Assembly: GCF_006228385.1 (NCBI RefSeq)
Contig: NZ_CP039852.1
Span: forward strand, 2,992,001-3,056,000
DNA length: 64,000 nucleotides
Direction of reading: 5' to 3'
From: Salinimonas iocasae
GTDB taxonomy: Bacteria > Pseudomonadota > Gammaproteobacteria > Enterobacterales > Alteromonadaceae
Notes under the pieces: model-generated
What the model saw: only the letters and a program-made list of their open reading frames with translations
Told to the model about the DNA's origin: nothing
Database searches by the model: none
Shown: positions 14,364 through 23,285 of the stretch, in pieces
Numbering within the stretch: the stretch's first letter is position 1
Layout: each line of letters begins with the position of its first letter
Program-made: the position numbers and the translations under genes

Positions 14364-15548
14364 GTGCATAAAAACCTTTCCATTGATGAGTTAAAGCCCG
14401 GCATGTTTGTTAGCCAGGTGACAGAACAAACGGGAAAAATTCGGGTTCGTTCTGGCGGCCTGGTAAAAACAGAAGCTGTTATCAGCCAGTTACGGGAACG
14501 TGGTATTCGCCGCGTCGATGTTGATCTTAGCCGCAGTAAGCTGCCCGATGTATCCAATGCCAGTGAAACTGTCGCAGCGCTCGAAAAGCCGGAAAAGTCT
14601 GACGTGACACCTCAGGCTATTGTGCAGGCCGATGCGCTGTATCAAAAAGCGGTCAGCCTGCAACGCAGTCTTGTAAAGTCGCTAAAAGATGGTGCAGCAA
14701 ATGATTTGAAGGGTGCTGACTCGCTGTCACAAAGCATCATCGAAAGCGTTTTTGATAATCAGGATGCCATATCCTGCCTGACCATGATCAAGGACGCCGA
14801 TGAGTATACGCTGGAGCATGCCATAAATTGCAGCATACTGATGGCTATTTTCGCCGCCAAGCGGGGATTCGACCGGGATACCATCGACAATATTTGTATG
14901 GGCACCCTGCTCATGGATATTGGTATGTCATTACTGCCCGCAGAATTACGCCAGCAGAGCGGGCCGCTTTCTGAAGATGATAAAGCCGTAATAGAATCCC
15001 ATGTTGAACAGGGTCTTGCTGTCGTAGAGCAATATGCTGACATTTCGGATTTGGCATTAACTATTGTCGCCCAGCATCATGAGCGTGTGGATGGCAGTGG
15101 TTACCCGGAACGACTTCAGGGTGAGCAAATTTCAGAATTTGCCCGAATGGCTGCCATTGTTGATACTTATGATGCGATGATTTCTAACCGTCCCCACCAG
15201 GCTTCTGTCACACCGGCTGTGGCATTGAAGCGTCTGACAAAAAGTCCGGGGCTGGATCAGGACCTGGTGAAGCAGTTTGTGGCACTCATCGGGATTCATC
15301 CTGTAGGTTCACTGGTACAACTGGCCAGTGGCAAGCTGGGCATTGTCGTGAAGACCAATGCATCTGATATGCTTAAACCTGTGGTTATGGTGTTCTACAG
15401 TGTAAATGGCGGTCATTACAGCGAAGTGAAACGTATTGATTTGTCATCATCAAACGATGAGATCACCGGCGGTGTCCGGCCTGACGATTTCAATATAAAC
15501 CTGCCCAAATTCTTTCGCGACGTGTTTGTCCATCAGATGCCGGCTTAG
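14364..15548 (+). CDS. DUF3391/HD-GYP domain protein
   Basis: The N-terminal DUF3391-type domain (about residues 1-60, SIDELKPGMFVSQVTEQTG) is followed by an HD-GYP domain of the class that hydrolyses cyclic di-GMP. The GYP part is intact (HHERVDGSGYP). The HD doublet is not: the usual LLHDIGK reads LLMDIGM, so metal binding and activity are uncertain. I chose the GTG at 14364 because AAAGGAG lies five bases upstream; an ATG at 14334 in the same frame lacks such a site. It converges on gspB with three bases between the stops. Confidence 0.85.
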   Translation: MHKNLSIDELKPGMFVSQVTEQTGKIRVRSGGLVKTEAVISQLRERGIRRVDVDLSRSKLPDVSNASETVAALEKPEKSDVTPQAIVQADALYQKAVSLQRSLVKSLKDGAANDLKGADSLSQSIIESVFDNQDAISCLTMIKDADEYTLEHAINCSILMAIFAAKRGFDRDTIDNICMGTLLMDIGMSLLPAELRQQSGPLSEDDKAVIESHVEQGLAVVEQYADISDLALTIVAQHHERVDGSGYPERLQGEQISEFARMAAIVDTYDAMISNRPHQASVTPAVALKRLTKSPGLDQDLVKQFVALIGIHPVGSLVQLASGKLGIVVKTNASDMLKPVVMVFYSVNGGHYSEVKRIDLSSSNDEITGGVRPDDFNINLPKFFRDVFVHQMPA

Positions 15549-15570
15549 CGCTTACCAGTCGGTAAGCGCT
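15547..15570. terminator. Shared stem-loop over two convergent stop codons
   Basis: AGCGCTTACC (15547-15556) pairs perfectly with GGTAAGCGCT (15561-15570), loop AGTC. It covers the stop codons of the HD-GYP gene and of the convergent gspB gene, so it may end both transcripts. No T-tract is present. Confidence 0.5.
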
Positions 15571-16685
15571 GCCATGGTGAAGCGTTCGTTTTCAAACTCC
15601 AGCACCACACGCTGCCCCTCGATGGCGACGATTTGCACTTTATCTGCAATCCAGTCGCCCTCGCCTAACTGATTCCCGTTCACTCTGACCCAGCGATCTG
15701 ACGGGTTAGATGCGTACATATGCGCACTGAACTTCATGGTGGGCAGACGGGTCAGCATTCTCACCGGAAGCTCGTCTACGCGCTGAATATCCTGGCTCAC
15801 CGTTACCGGTGCTTCTGCCGGTACCTCACCACTTGCCCCATCACTGTCCAGATCTTCAATCGCTTTATTGAATTTATCCAGCAGTTCCTGAGAAACCTGC
15901 CCCTGTGTAGGCACATCAGGCTGGTTCAATACAGTACCTTCATAGTTATCGCCCCCGGTCGTTATTGGCTGTGAGGGGTCAGTGGATGCCTCACTGTTCT
16001 GATTATCCGACTGGGTAGTATTAAGCTCGCCGTCAACAGCTGACGCGTTTTGCTCTTGCTGCTCTGAACTATCCTGTTCCGCTGGCTGATTCGCGGTTAC
16101 CTGTTCATCTTCAGATGTGGTAGCAGGCGTCTCTGACTGTCCTCCGGATTCAGCCGGTGTTTCGTCAGAGGTGTCCGGTGTCTCTTGTGCAGAATTGTTT
16201 TGTTTAGAACTGGCAGGGGTTTCGTTCGTTGATACCGTTTCTGATATATTTTGCATTAACCGCGGCCACCAGATATGGCTGGTGCCACCAGCAAAGCCGA
16301 TAAGCCCGCCTAATAAAGCCAATAGTACATAAGCGCCTACCAGCTTTGATGATCGTCGCCATGCGCCGGGTAAGCTCTGCACGCTTGGCAAAAATAAACT
16401 TCGGTTAAATTGCTCTGTCAGGTTTTTATCCACGCCAGAACGCTTGTCATGGTCGCCCCGAAGTAATTGCTGCGTATGAGTACGGTGATTAAGTCGCGCA
16501 TCAATCTCTACCGTTTGCTCAGGGTCGATCTCAACTTCCTGCACGCCCATCTCAGCCAGACCCTGTACCATTGCCTGACTGGAAACCAGTCCTGACTTTC
16601 GGATGTTTACCGGCCCGTTCTGTCTGGTAATACGCGTGATTACCATCCCCGGCCGCAACGCCTCGATTCCTATCAGCTTAGACAT
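15552..16685 (-). CDS. gspB: GspB-like type II secretion assembly protein with an N-terminal DUF3391-like domain
   Basis: The 377 residues show three parts. First is a cytoplasmic N-terminal domain (about 1-60), then one membrane helix (LVGAYVLLALLGGLIGFAG, about 117-135) and a long acidic Ser/Gln/Glu-rich linker. A C-terminal GspB domain follows (LTRLPTMKFSAHMYASNPSDRWVRVNG...). GspB partners GspA to place the secretin through peptidoglycan. The N-terminal part (GIEALRPGMVITRITRQNG...GLVSSQAMVQGLAEMGVQEVEID) is clearly similar to the N-terminal domain of the neighbouring HD-GYP protein, which I do not know from classical GspB. Its start overlaps gspA by eight bases. Confidence 0.8.
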   Translation of the reverse strand: MSKLIGIEALRPGMVITRITRQNGPVNIRKSGLVSSQAMVQGLAEMGVQEVEIDPEQTVEIDARLNHRTHTQQLLRGDHDKRSGVDKNLTEQFNRSLFLPSVQSLPGAWRRSSKLVGAYVLLALLGGLIGFAGGTSHIWWPRLMQNISETVSTNETPASSKQNNSAQETPDTSDETPAESGGQSETPATTSEDEQVTANQPAEQDSSEQQEQNASAVDGELNTTQSDNQNSEASTDPSQPITTGGDNYEGTVLNQPDVPTQGQVSQELLDKFNKAIEDLDSDGASGEVPAEAPVTVSQDIQRVDELPVRMLTRLPTMKFSAHMYASNPSDRWVRVNGNQLGEGDWIADKVQIVAIEGQRVVLEFENERFTMAALTDW

Positions 16686-17589
16686 ACCACCTCCCGGCCA
16701 GAAAGCCGAGTACCAGTGACACGATAAGTACTACTGTCATCCAAACTGTTTGCTGGCCCCGCAAACGTTGCGCAATAACATCTTCGCCAAGAATTTGTTC
16801 ACCGGCAGCCAGTAATACTGATTTTTTAACCACAGCATGCTGTTTGGTAAAAGAGAGCGTCAGCGCTCTGTCGCATAGCAGGTTAATAACGCGGGGAATA
16901 CCTGCAGTAATGCGATGGACAGTACGAACTGCAGCAGGACTGAAAATGCTGATATCTCCCTGGGCAACATCCAGACGGTGCGCCATGTATGCACTTACTT
17001 CAGGGGCTGTCAGGGGGAGCAGATGATAACGCGCGGTAATACGCTGTGCTAACTGCCGCAGCTCATTACGTTTTAATAATTGCTGCAGCTCCGGCTGGCC
17101 AATTAAAACCACTTTCAGTAGTTTTTCACGGTTAGTCTCAAGGTTGGTTAATAAACGAAGCTGTTCAAGTACTTCTGGCATCAGGTGCTGCGCCTCGTCA
17201 ATCAGCAATACGGTATTCATACCCGACTGATGGTTGCGCGCCAGACGACTGAGTATCTGGTCAGTAAAATACTTCAGACTGGCTTTGTCCGGGTCGTAGC
17301 TGATTCCCAACTCATCACAGACAGTAGCCAGAAGCTCTATGGCTGATAAAGTAGGGTTTAGAATCATCGCAACCTGCGTATTATCGGGAAGCTGCTGTAA
17401 TAGCTTGCGCGAAACGGTCGTCTTTCCGGTGCCCACCTCGCCGGTCAGCATAACAAAGCCACCACTTTCACGCAGACCGAAAGTCAGGTGCGCCAGCGCC
17501 TCTTTGTGGCGCGGACTCATATAAAGGTAGTCCGGATTCGGCGCTATCGAGAACGGATTATCGTTCAGGCCGAAGTAATTCAGATACAT
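16678..17589 (-). CDS. gspA: GspA/ExeA-type AAA ATPase
   Basis: The 303 residues start MYLNYFGLNDNPFSIAPNPDYLYMS, the ExeA family N terminus. They contain Walker A (GEVGTGKTT), Walker B (VLLIDEAQHL), and end with a membrane helix (WMTVVLIVSLVLGFLAG) leaving only a short periplasmic tail. Classical ExeA is near 550 residues and has a peptidoglycan-binding domain after the helix, which is missing here. Overlap with gspB indicates an operon supporting secretin assembly. Confidence 0.85.
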   Translation of the reverse strand: MYLNYFGLNDNPFSIAPNPDYLYMSPRHKEALAHLTFGLRESGGFVMLTGEVGTGKTTVSRKLLQQLPDNTQVAMILNPTLSAIELLATVCDELGISYDPDKASLKYFTDQILSRLARNHQSGMNTVLLIDEAQHLMPEVLEQLRLLTNLETNREKLLKVVLIGQPELQQLLKRNELRQLAQRITARYHLLPLTAPEVSAYMAHRLDVAQGDISIFSPAAVRTVHRITAGIPRVINLLCDRALTLSFTKQHAVVKKSVLLAAGEQILGEDVIAQRLRGQQTVWMTVVLIVSLVLGFLAGRWYV

Positions 17590-17692
17590 GAAGTTTCTTA
17601 TTTATAAACGCGATAATCTTTAAACTAACCAGCCCCTTGCGATATGTCAAAATCTTCGCCGTGAAAAGCATTTTTATCTGTATTAAGGCATA

Positions 17693-18823
17693 ATGCAGCC
17701 ATCATCCAATCAGCTGATATCTGTTATGAAAATATACCTTGTCGGCGGCGCCGTGCGCGACCAGATGCTGAACCGGCCGGTTACCGAGCGCGACTGGGTG
17801 GTTACTGGTGCCCGCCCCTCAACGCTACTAAATAAAGGCTATACGCAGGTTGGTAAGGACTTCCCCGTTTTTCTGCATCCAAAAACCAAAGAGGAATATG
17901 CGCTGGCGCGTCTGGAACGCAAGTCTGGGCAAGGCTATACCGGGTTTGTCTGTGATGCCGGTCCGACTGTCACCCTCGAAGAAGACTTACTTCGCCGGGA
18001 TCTGACAATCAATGCCATGGCACAGGATGAAAACGGGCAGATCATCGACCCTTTTGATGGCCAGCGAGATCTTGCGCAAAAGCTACTACGCCACGTGTCC
18101 CCGGCGTTTAGTGAAGACCCCTTGCGGGTACTGCGTGTGGCAAGGTTTGCTGCTCGCTATCACTATCTTGGATTTACCGTCGCTGAAGAAACCATGACGC
18201 TCATGCGTGAAATGGCACAAAGTGACATGCTAAAAGAGTTAACCGCTGAGCGTGTGTGGCAGGAAACTCGTCGAGCCCTGATGGAGCAGGACCCTGCGGT
18301 GTTTTTTACCACCCTGGAGCAGGCTGACGCTTTGAGTGACTGGTTTGCTCCACTGACGCCGTTTGATAAAAATTTTCAGTCCATACTATCGTTGTCCGCT
18401 GAGCGAAGCATCGCTTTGCCATGCCGGTTCGGCGCGCTCATGAGCTACCTGACTTATGCGCAGGTAAAAGCGCTCACTACTGCCCTGAAATGCCCGAATG
18501 ATATCAGCGCACTGGCATTACTGGCCGCAGATTTTGCCGATGCTCTTATCCATACAACTGATGCTGAAGCGTTGCTGAGTGTTTTTAATCAGTGCGATGT
18601 ATGGCGCAGACCCGAGCGCTTCGCCCTGCTGTTGCGAATATGCGAACTAAAAGCGCTTAATGATCAAATAGACTGGTCATCTGACACCATTCAGCGGCCT
18701 CTTGATGCTGCGCAGAATGTGGATGTTCAGCAAATCATCGCGCAGGGATATAAAGGCCCCGAAATAAAAACGGCGTTAAATCAGGCTCGCCTGAAAGTCG
18801 TCTCAGAAAAGCTGTCTTTTTAG
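17693..18823 (+). CDS. cca: CCA-adding tRNA nucleotidyltransferase, short form
   Basis: The product adds or repairs the 3' CCA of tRNAs. It has the class II signature (GGAVRDQML, RDWVVTG), RRDLTINAMAQD and the AEDPLRVLRVARFAARY-like motif. E. coli Cca is 412 residues and ends in an HD phosphohydrolase domain; this product is 365-376 residues and I see no HD motif in its C-terminal third. Two starts are possible: ATG 17693 with AAGG four bases upstream, or ATG 17726, which matches the family N terminus (MKIYLVGG). Confidence 0.93.
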   Translation: MQPSSNQLISVMKIYLVGGAVRDQMLNRPVTERDWVVTGARPSTLLNKGYTQVGKDFPVFLHPKTKEEYALARLERKSGQGYTGFVCDAGPTVTLEEDLLRRDLTINAMAQDENGQIIDPFDGQRDLAQKLLRHVSPAFSEDPLRVLRVARFAARYHYLGFTVAEETMTLMREMAQSDMLKELTAERVWQETRRALMEQDPAVFFTTLEQADALSDWFAPLTPFDKNFQSILSLSAERSIALPCRFGALMSYLTYAQVKALTTALKCPNDISALALLAADFADALIHTTDAEALLSVFNQCDVWRRPERFALLLRICELKALNDQIDWSSDTIQRPLDAAQNVDVQQIIAQGYKGPEIKTALNQARLKVVSEKLSF

Positions 18824-18894
18824 AATCTGAAGGTTATTGCCACAAAGCGTGTCATGTTACACTATCGCCATTCATGCCTATTGATAACACTTCT

Positions 18895-20109
18895 ATGACA
18901 TTTCAGGACTTAGAGCTTGATGATACCTTATGTCACGCCGTTGCCGACATGGGGTTTTCAAAACCAACATCAATTCAGTCTCTGGTAATTCCAGAGGCGA
19001 TGGACAGCCGGGACATTCTGGCCAGCGCGCCCACCGGAACAGGTAAAACTGCTGCGTTTTTGCTTCCTGCCTGTCAGTTTTTGCTCGACTACCCTCGTCA
19101 GGAACCGGGGGCCACACGGGTGCTGATTCTAACGCCCACCCGTGAATTAGCCATCCAGGTTTATGAACAGGCCCGTGCGATCACAGCAAAAACCGATTTG
19201 GTCTGCGGTGTTATCACCGGTGGTATCAATTATGGTACAGACAAAGAAACGCTGAGCCAGAATCTGGATATTCTGGTTGCGACACCCGGCCGCCTGTTTG
19301 AACACATCGAAAAAGAGACGGCTGACTGTCGCGACATTGAATGCCTGATTCTGGATGAAGCGGACCGGATGCTGGATATGGGCTTTGCCAGCATTGTGAA
19401 TCAAATTGCCGCAGAAGCACGCTGGCGTAAGCAAAACATGCTGTTTTCGGCGACCCTGGCCGGTAAGGGTGTCAGAGAGTTTGCGACTAATATTCTTAAC
19501 GACCCTGCGGTACTTGAGGCGCAGCCTTCACGTAAGGAAAAAGCCAAAATTCATCAGTGGTATCACCTGGCCGATGACCTGACGCATAAGCAGGCACTGC
19601 TATTACACATTCTGCAAAACGATATCAGTAATGCCATCGTATTTGTAAAAACCCGTGACCGTTTACAGGCGCTCAAAGATTTTCTGGCTGCAGAAGGGGT
19701 CATGGTTTGCTGGCTGCAGGGAGAAATGCCCCAGGATAAGCGGAATGCGGCCCTGGCACGGTTTAAAAGCGGTGAGGTTCCGGTATTACTGGCTACCGAT
19801 GTGGCAGCACGTGGTATTGATGTACCTAATGTGTCTCATGTCATCAATTATGATATGCCGCGTAAGGCTGATATCTATGTGCACCGTATTGGTCGCACCG
19901 GACGGGCCGGCGCAAAAGGCACTGCAATATCTCTGGTTGAGGCACACGATATTGAGATGGTTGCACGGGTCGGCAGATTTACCGACGAGCCTATGAAGCC
20001 ACGTGTTATTGACAGTCTGCGCCCGAAGCATAAAACGCCTAAAGCGCCGGTAAAGAAAAAGAAAGTGAAAAAGTCAGCCGCTAAAAAGAAGGCTAAAGGT
20101 AAAAAGTAA
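18895..20109 (+). CDS. srmB: ATP-dependent RNA helicase SrmB
   Basis: This DEAD-box helicase acts in early assembly of the 50S subunit in E. coli. Motifs in order: Q motif FSKPTSIQ, motif I APTGTGKT, TPTRELA, DEAD as LDEADRMLD, SAT, and motif VI HRIGRTGRAG. Residue-level similarity to SrmB is high (KIHQWYHLADDLTHK, GTAISLVEAHD). The tail from about residue 385 is a Lys-rich RNA-binding extension, shorter than in E. coli. The ATG at 18895 fits the family N terminus; an ATG at 18874 is also in frame. Confidence 0.93.
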   Translation: MTFQDLELDDTLCHAVADMGFSKPTSIQSLVIPEAMDSRDILASAPTGTGKTAAFLLPACQFLLDYPRQEPGATRVLILTPTRELAIQVYEQARAITAKTDLVCGVITGGINYGTDKETLSQNLDILVATPGRLFEHIEKETADCRDIECLILDEADRMLDMGFASIVNQIAAEARWRKQNMLFSATLAGKGVREFATNILNDPAVLEAQPSRKEKAKIHQWYHLADDLTHKQALLLHILQNDISNAIVFVKTRDRLQALKDFLAAEGVMVCWLQGEMPQDKRNAALARFKSGEVPVLLATDVAARGIDVPNVSHVINYDMPRKADIYVHRIGRTGRAGAKGTAISLVEAHDIEMVARVGRFTDEPMKPRVIDSLRPKHKTPKAPVKKKKVKKSAAKKKAKGKK

Positions 20110-20122
20110 CAGCGAGAATCCT

Positions 20123-20725
20123 ATGTCCTTTCCCGAAAAAATAGTCCTGGCATCAGGCAACAGCGGTAAGGTAAAAGAGTTTGCCAAACTGTTTGCTGAA
20201 TACGAAGTACAGGTCGTTCCACAAAAAGAGCTTGGCGTGGGCGATGTGCCCGAAACCGGCACGACGTTTGTTGAAAATGCGGTCATCAAGGCGCGACATG
20301 CTGCCAGAGAAACCGGCCTGCCAGCCATAGCAGATGATTCGGGGCTGGTGGTTAACGCCCTGGGCGGGGCACCAGGTATTTATTCAGCCCGGTTTGCCGG
20401 ACAGGATGCGACCGATACGCAAAATGTTGAATTACTGCTGTCTCGCATGCATAACGAAGCTGATCGCAGAGCGCATTTTATGTGCACGCTGGTTTTTATG
20501 CGTCACGCTGATGACCCGGTGCCACTAATTAGTCAGGGCCACTGGCATGGTCTTATCACACAGCAGGTCTCCGGTCACGGCGGGTTCGGTTATGACCCGG
20601 TGTTTCATGTTCCCTCTCACGAGTGCACTGCTGCTGAGTTAGACAGTAAAACTAAAAACAGCATCAGTCATCGCGGCCAGGCCATGGCGTTTTTAGTTCA
20701 GCAAATGAGGCAAACCTTTGCGTAA
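20123..20725 (+). CDS. rdgB: XTP/dITP diphosphatase
   Basis: RdgB removes non-canonical purine nucleotides (ITP, dITP, XTP) from the pool. The 200 residues contain ASGNSGKVKEF, the catalytic ADDSGL and the substrate-binding SHGGFGYDP-like segment (GHGGFGYDPVF) and SHRGQA. It overlaps hemW by eight bases, matching the rdgB-hemW order seen in E. coli. Confidence 0.97.
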   Translation: MSFPEKIVLASGNSGKVKEFAKLFAEYEVQVVPQKELGVGDVPETGTTFVENAVIKARHAARETGLPAIADDSGLVVNALGGAPGIYSARFAGQDATDTQNVELLLSRMHNEADRRAHFMCTLVFMRHADDPVPLISQGHWHGLITQQVSGHGGFGYDPVFHVPSHECTAAELDSKTKNSISHRGQAMAFLVQQMRQTFA

Positions 20726-21857
20726 TCCGCCCCTTGGCCTCTATATCCATATTCCATGGTGCGTGCAAAAGTGCCCCTACTGTGATTTTAACTCTCATGG
20801 TCTGAAAAACTCATTGCCTGAAACCGAATATGTTGCGCATTTATTGGATGATTTAGCCAACGATGCAAAGCGTATAGGCAGTCGCGAGGTAACAAGCATA
20901 TTTATTGGCGGAGGAACGCCGAGCCTTTTCAGTGAGGCCGCCATTGCAACATTGCTCAAGGGCGTCAGACAGCGCGTAAATCTGTCACCTGAGGCAGAGA
21001 TTACTCTGGAGGCGAACCCCGGCACCCTTGAGGCAGATCGCTTTCGAGGGTATGTGCAGGCGGGTGTTAACCGAATTTCAATCGGCATTCAAAGCTTTCA
21101 GGCACAGCATTTGTCGGCTCTGGGTCGTATTCATAACAGCGAACAGGCCATGTCTGCGATCTGCCAGGCACACGATGCCGGACTAAACAGTTTCAACGTA
21201 GATTTAATGCATGGTTTGCCGGACCAGACGCTGGATAATGCCATGAGCGACCTCACTCAGGCTATTGCTCAGAACCCGGCGCACCTATCCTGGTACCAAC
21301 TGACTATTGAGCCTAATACGCCATTTTATTCAAAGCCACCGGATCTTCCTGATGACGATACTCTCTGGGATATTCAGACGCATGGTCACGCTTTGCTTAA
21401 AGATGCCGGTTATCACCAGTATGAAATTTCTGGCTATTGCCAGCCTGGCTTTGAGTGCCAGCATAATCTGAATTACTGGCGGTTCGGGGATTATCTGGGT
21501 ATTGGCTGCGGTGCGCATGGTAAAATTACTGACACAGCCTCTAATACGATTTACCGCACTGTGAAAGTGAAGCATCCCAGAGGCTACATGGAACTGGCGC
21601 GTCCGTATCTGGACCAGCAAACAACAGTAAATCGTGAGGATTTGGCTTTTGAGTTTTTCATGAACCGTTTCAGGTTGGTAGAGCCATGCCCGAAACAGGC
21701 GTTTACCGACTTTACCGGTACAGCGTTAAGCTCGGTTCAGCAAGCGAGTCTTGAGCAGGCTTACGATCAAAAGCTGCTCGATGTCGACAGGGAGCACTGG
21801 CAGGTCACCGACAAAGGGCGACGTTATCTCAACAGCCTGCTTTCAGCGTTTGTCTAA
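20718..21857 (+). CDS. hemW: Radical SAM haem chaperone HemW
   Basis: HemW resembles coproporphyrinogen III oxidase HemN but acts as a haem-binding protein. The 379 residues show the radical SAM cysteines in CVQKCPYCDF near residue 15 and IFIGGGTPS. The likely start is a TTG at 20718 with GAGG seven bases upstream, inside the rdgB end; the conserved N terminus leaves no room for a later start. Confidence 0.93.
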   Translation: MRNPPLGLYIHIPWCVQKCPYCDFNSHGLKNSLPETEYVAHLLDDLANDAKRIGSREVTSIFIGGGTPSLFSEAAIATLLKGVRQRVNLSPEAEITLEANPGTLEADRFRGYVQAGVNRISIGIQSFQAQHLSALGRIHNSEQAMSAICQAHDAGLNSFNVDLMHGLPDQTLDNAMSDLTQAIAQNPAHLSWYQLTIEPNTPFYSKPPDLPDDDTLWDIQTHGHALLKDAGYHQYEISGYCQPGFECQHNLNYWRFGDYLGIGCGAHGKITDTASNTIYRTVKVKHPRGYMELARPYLDQQTTVNREDLAFEFFMNRFRLVEPCPKQAFTDFTGTALSSVQQASLEQAYDQKLLDVDREHWQVTDKGRRYLNSLLSAFV

Positions 21858-22672
21858 TCGTCGATATGCCGGTGTTGATGTTCATCGGTGATAATGTCAA
21901 AGTTCGCCATTTCTGGCACGTCACGACGAAGTTGCTCTTCAAGCTTATTAAGCGCTTTTAGCTTATTGCAGAACCAGTGGGCTTTGTTGCGCAGTGTCAG
22001 CGCTTTAGGCGCCATCTCACCGCCGAGTTGCAGTTCCACAGCTTCCAACTGACGGGATAATCGCGCGACACGTTCACTATCAACATCGGTGTTGTTAGAG
22101 TTGATGCCGCTGATGGCTGATAATATGCCGCCGACCGAGGCGGAGATACCGCCCTCAAGTTGCGCTTCAATTTCAGTATCGACAAACTCGTCTACACTTT
22201 CCAGCGATCCTGGACCGATAAAATAGTGATCACTGGCATGACGAAACTTCTCTTTTACTCTTTCCTTCACCCGCATCATGGCAGATTGCAGGCGCTCGTA
22301 ACTGTCATGATCAGTGCCCACCAGCCCCTGATAAACATGGTCGATGGTATCTACCGCCAGATCCACGCCTTCTGTAGCCAGCACAATCATCTGCGGTACC
22401 ACATAGTGCAGGCCTTCAGCATAGTCCTTAAGCCAGGTGGTATGCTGTTCATCCAGCTCGACCCAGCGCCCGCCCACAAACAACTGCTCCCGATCGTTGA
22501 TTTGCAGAATTGTTCGGGATTTTTCCATCACCCTTATTTGCTCATCGTTAACCACCAGGCCGTAAGCAAAATCAATATCACAGGTGAATTCGTCTGCGAC
22601 TGCCTGTGAGCAGCACAGAAAAAAGAGTATACCCGCGTAAACGGTGTTGGAGAGTCTCTGCATTTTCATCAT
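21854..22672 (-). CDS. YggN-like DUF2884 periplasmic protein
   Basis: The 272 residues start with a cleavable signal peptide (ILFFLCCSQAVADE). The rest resembles the DUF2884/YggN family (FTCDIDFAYGLVVNDEQIRV), whose function is unknown. The C terminus is His-rich (DEHQHRHIDD). It ends four bases inside hemW on the other strand; in E. coli yggN is also near hemW, which supports the call. Confidence 0.75.
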   Translation of the reverse strand: MMKMQRLSNTVYAGILFFLCCSQAVADEFTCDIDFAYGLVVNDEQIRVMEKSRTILQINDREQLFVGGRWVELDEQHTTWLKDYAEGLHYVVPQMIVLATEGVDLAVDTIDHVYQGLVGTDHDSYERLQSAMMRVKERVKEKFRHASDHYFIGPGSLESVDEFVDTEIEAQLEGGISASVGGILSAISGINSNNTDVDSERVARLSRQLEAVELQLGGEMAPKALTLRNKAHWFCNKLKALNKLEEQLRRDVPEMANFDIITDEHQHRHIDD

Positions 22673-22775
22673 TATTATTTTGAACGGCAGAACTATAAAT
22701 AAAAAGGCGGGTTGAGTCCAACCTGCGTAATTTCAGGTTGAACTCAATGTGACGTAGTGAGTAATCGTTGTTTAA

Positions 22776-23285
22776 CTACGAGCCGGTGTAGGTGCGCACC
22801 AAACGAACATAGACAAAACGGTCTTTTCGTTTCACCGAGTGGCTGGAGTTAAAAAACGCGACCACCCAGGCGCCGTCCGGGTCGCTGACAGAGGGTGTCG
22901 ATGTCCAGAAATCATCTTGTGGCGTCCCCGGAAAAACCGTTTGGTTAATTGCCGGTCGCACACACTGACGTTCGGTTACGGATGCCAGTTCCTTGATGTT
23001 AGGCACGCGCCACCCTTGCTGATCTTTATCGTCCTGCTGTTGCGCTGATTCAAGCGCCTCCTGCCAGGACATCGGCTGAGCATCGCCGGTGCAGGTGGTA
23101 CCGTCCCAGGTCTGCCCTTGCGCACAGCGCTTCCATACCAGATTCGTTTGCGTGTCGCGCACCTCATCCTGCGCCACTTCGATAAAATCGTCTGTGGGCG
23201 TGGTTTCAGAAGCCTGCGACAGGCAAATTTGCGCCAGCGCTGCCGGACTTAACATCATTCCTGCAAGTAATGCGATTGCTTTCAT
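22776..23285 (-). CDS. Secreted DUF1566 (Lcl C-terminal-like) protein
   Basis: The 169 residues begin with a signal peptide (MKAIALLAGMMLSPAALAQ) and then one DUF1566 domain. Its marks are a DTQTNLVWKRC start, a WRVPNIKEL core and a WTSTP...VAFFNSSHSVKRKDRFVYVRLVR end. DUF1566 domains resemble C-type-lectin-like/FGE folds on secreted proteins; the ligand is unknown. It starts on the last base of the upstream gene, so the two are co-translated. Confidence 0.75.
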   Translation of the reverse strand: MKAIALLAGMMLSPAALAQICLSQASETTPTDDFIEVAQDEVRDTQTNLVWKRCAQGQTWDGTTCTGDAQPMSWQEALESAQQQDDKDQQGWRVPNIKELASVTERQCVRPAINQTVFPGTPQDDFWTSTPSVSDPDGAWVVAFFNSSHSVKRKDRFVYVRLVRTYTGS

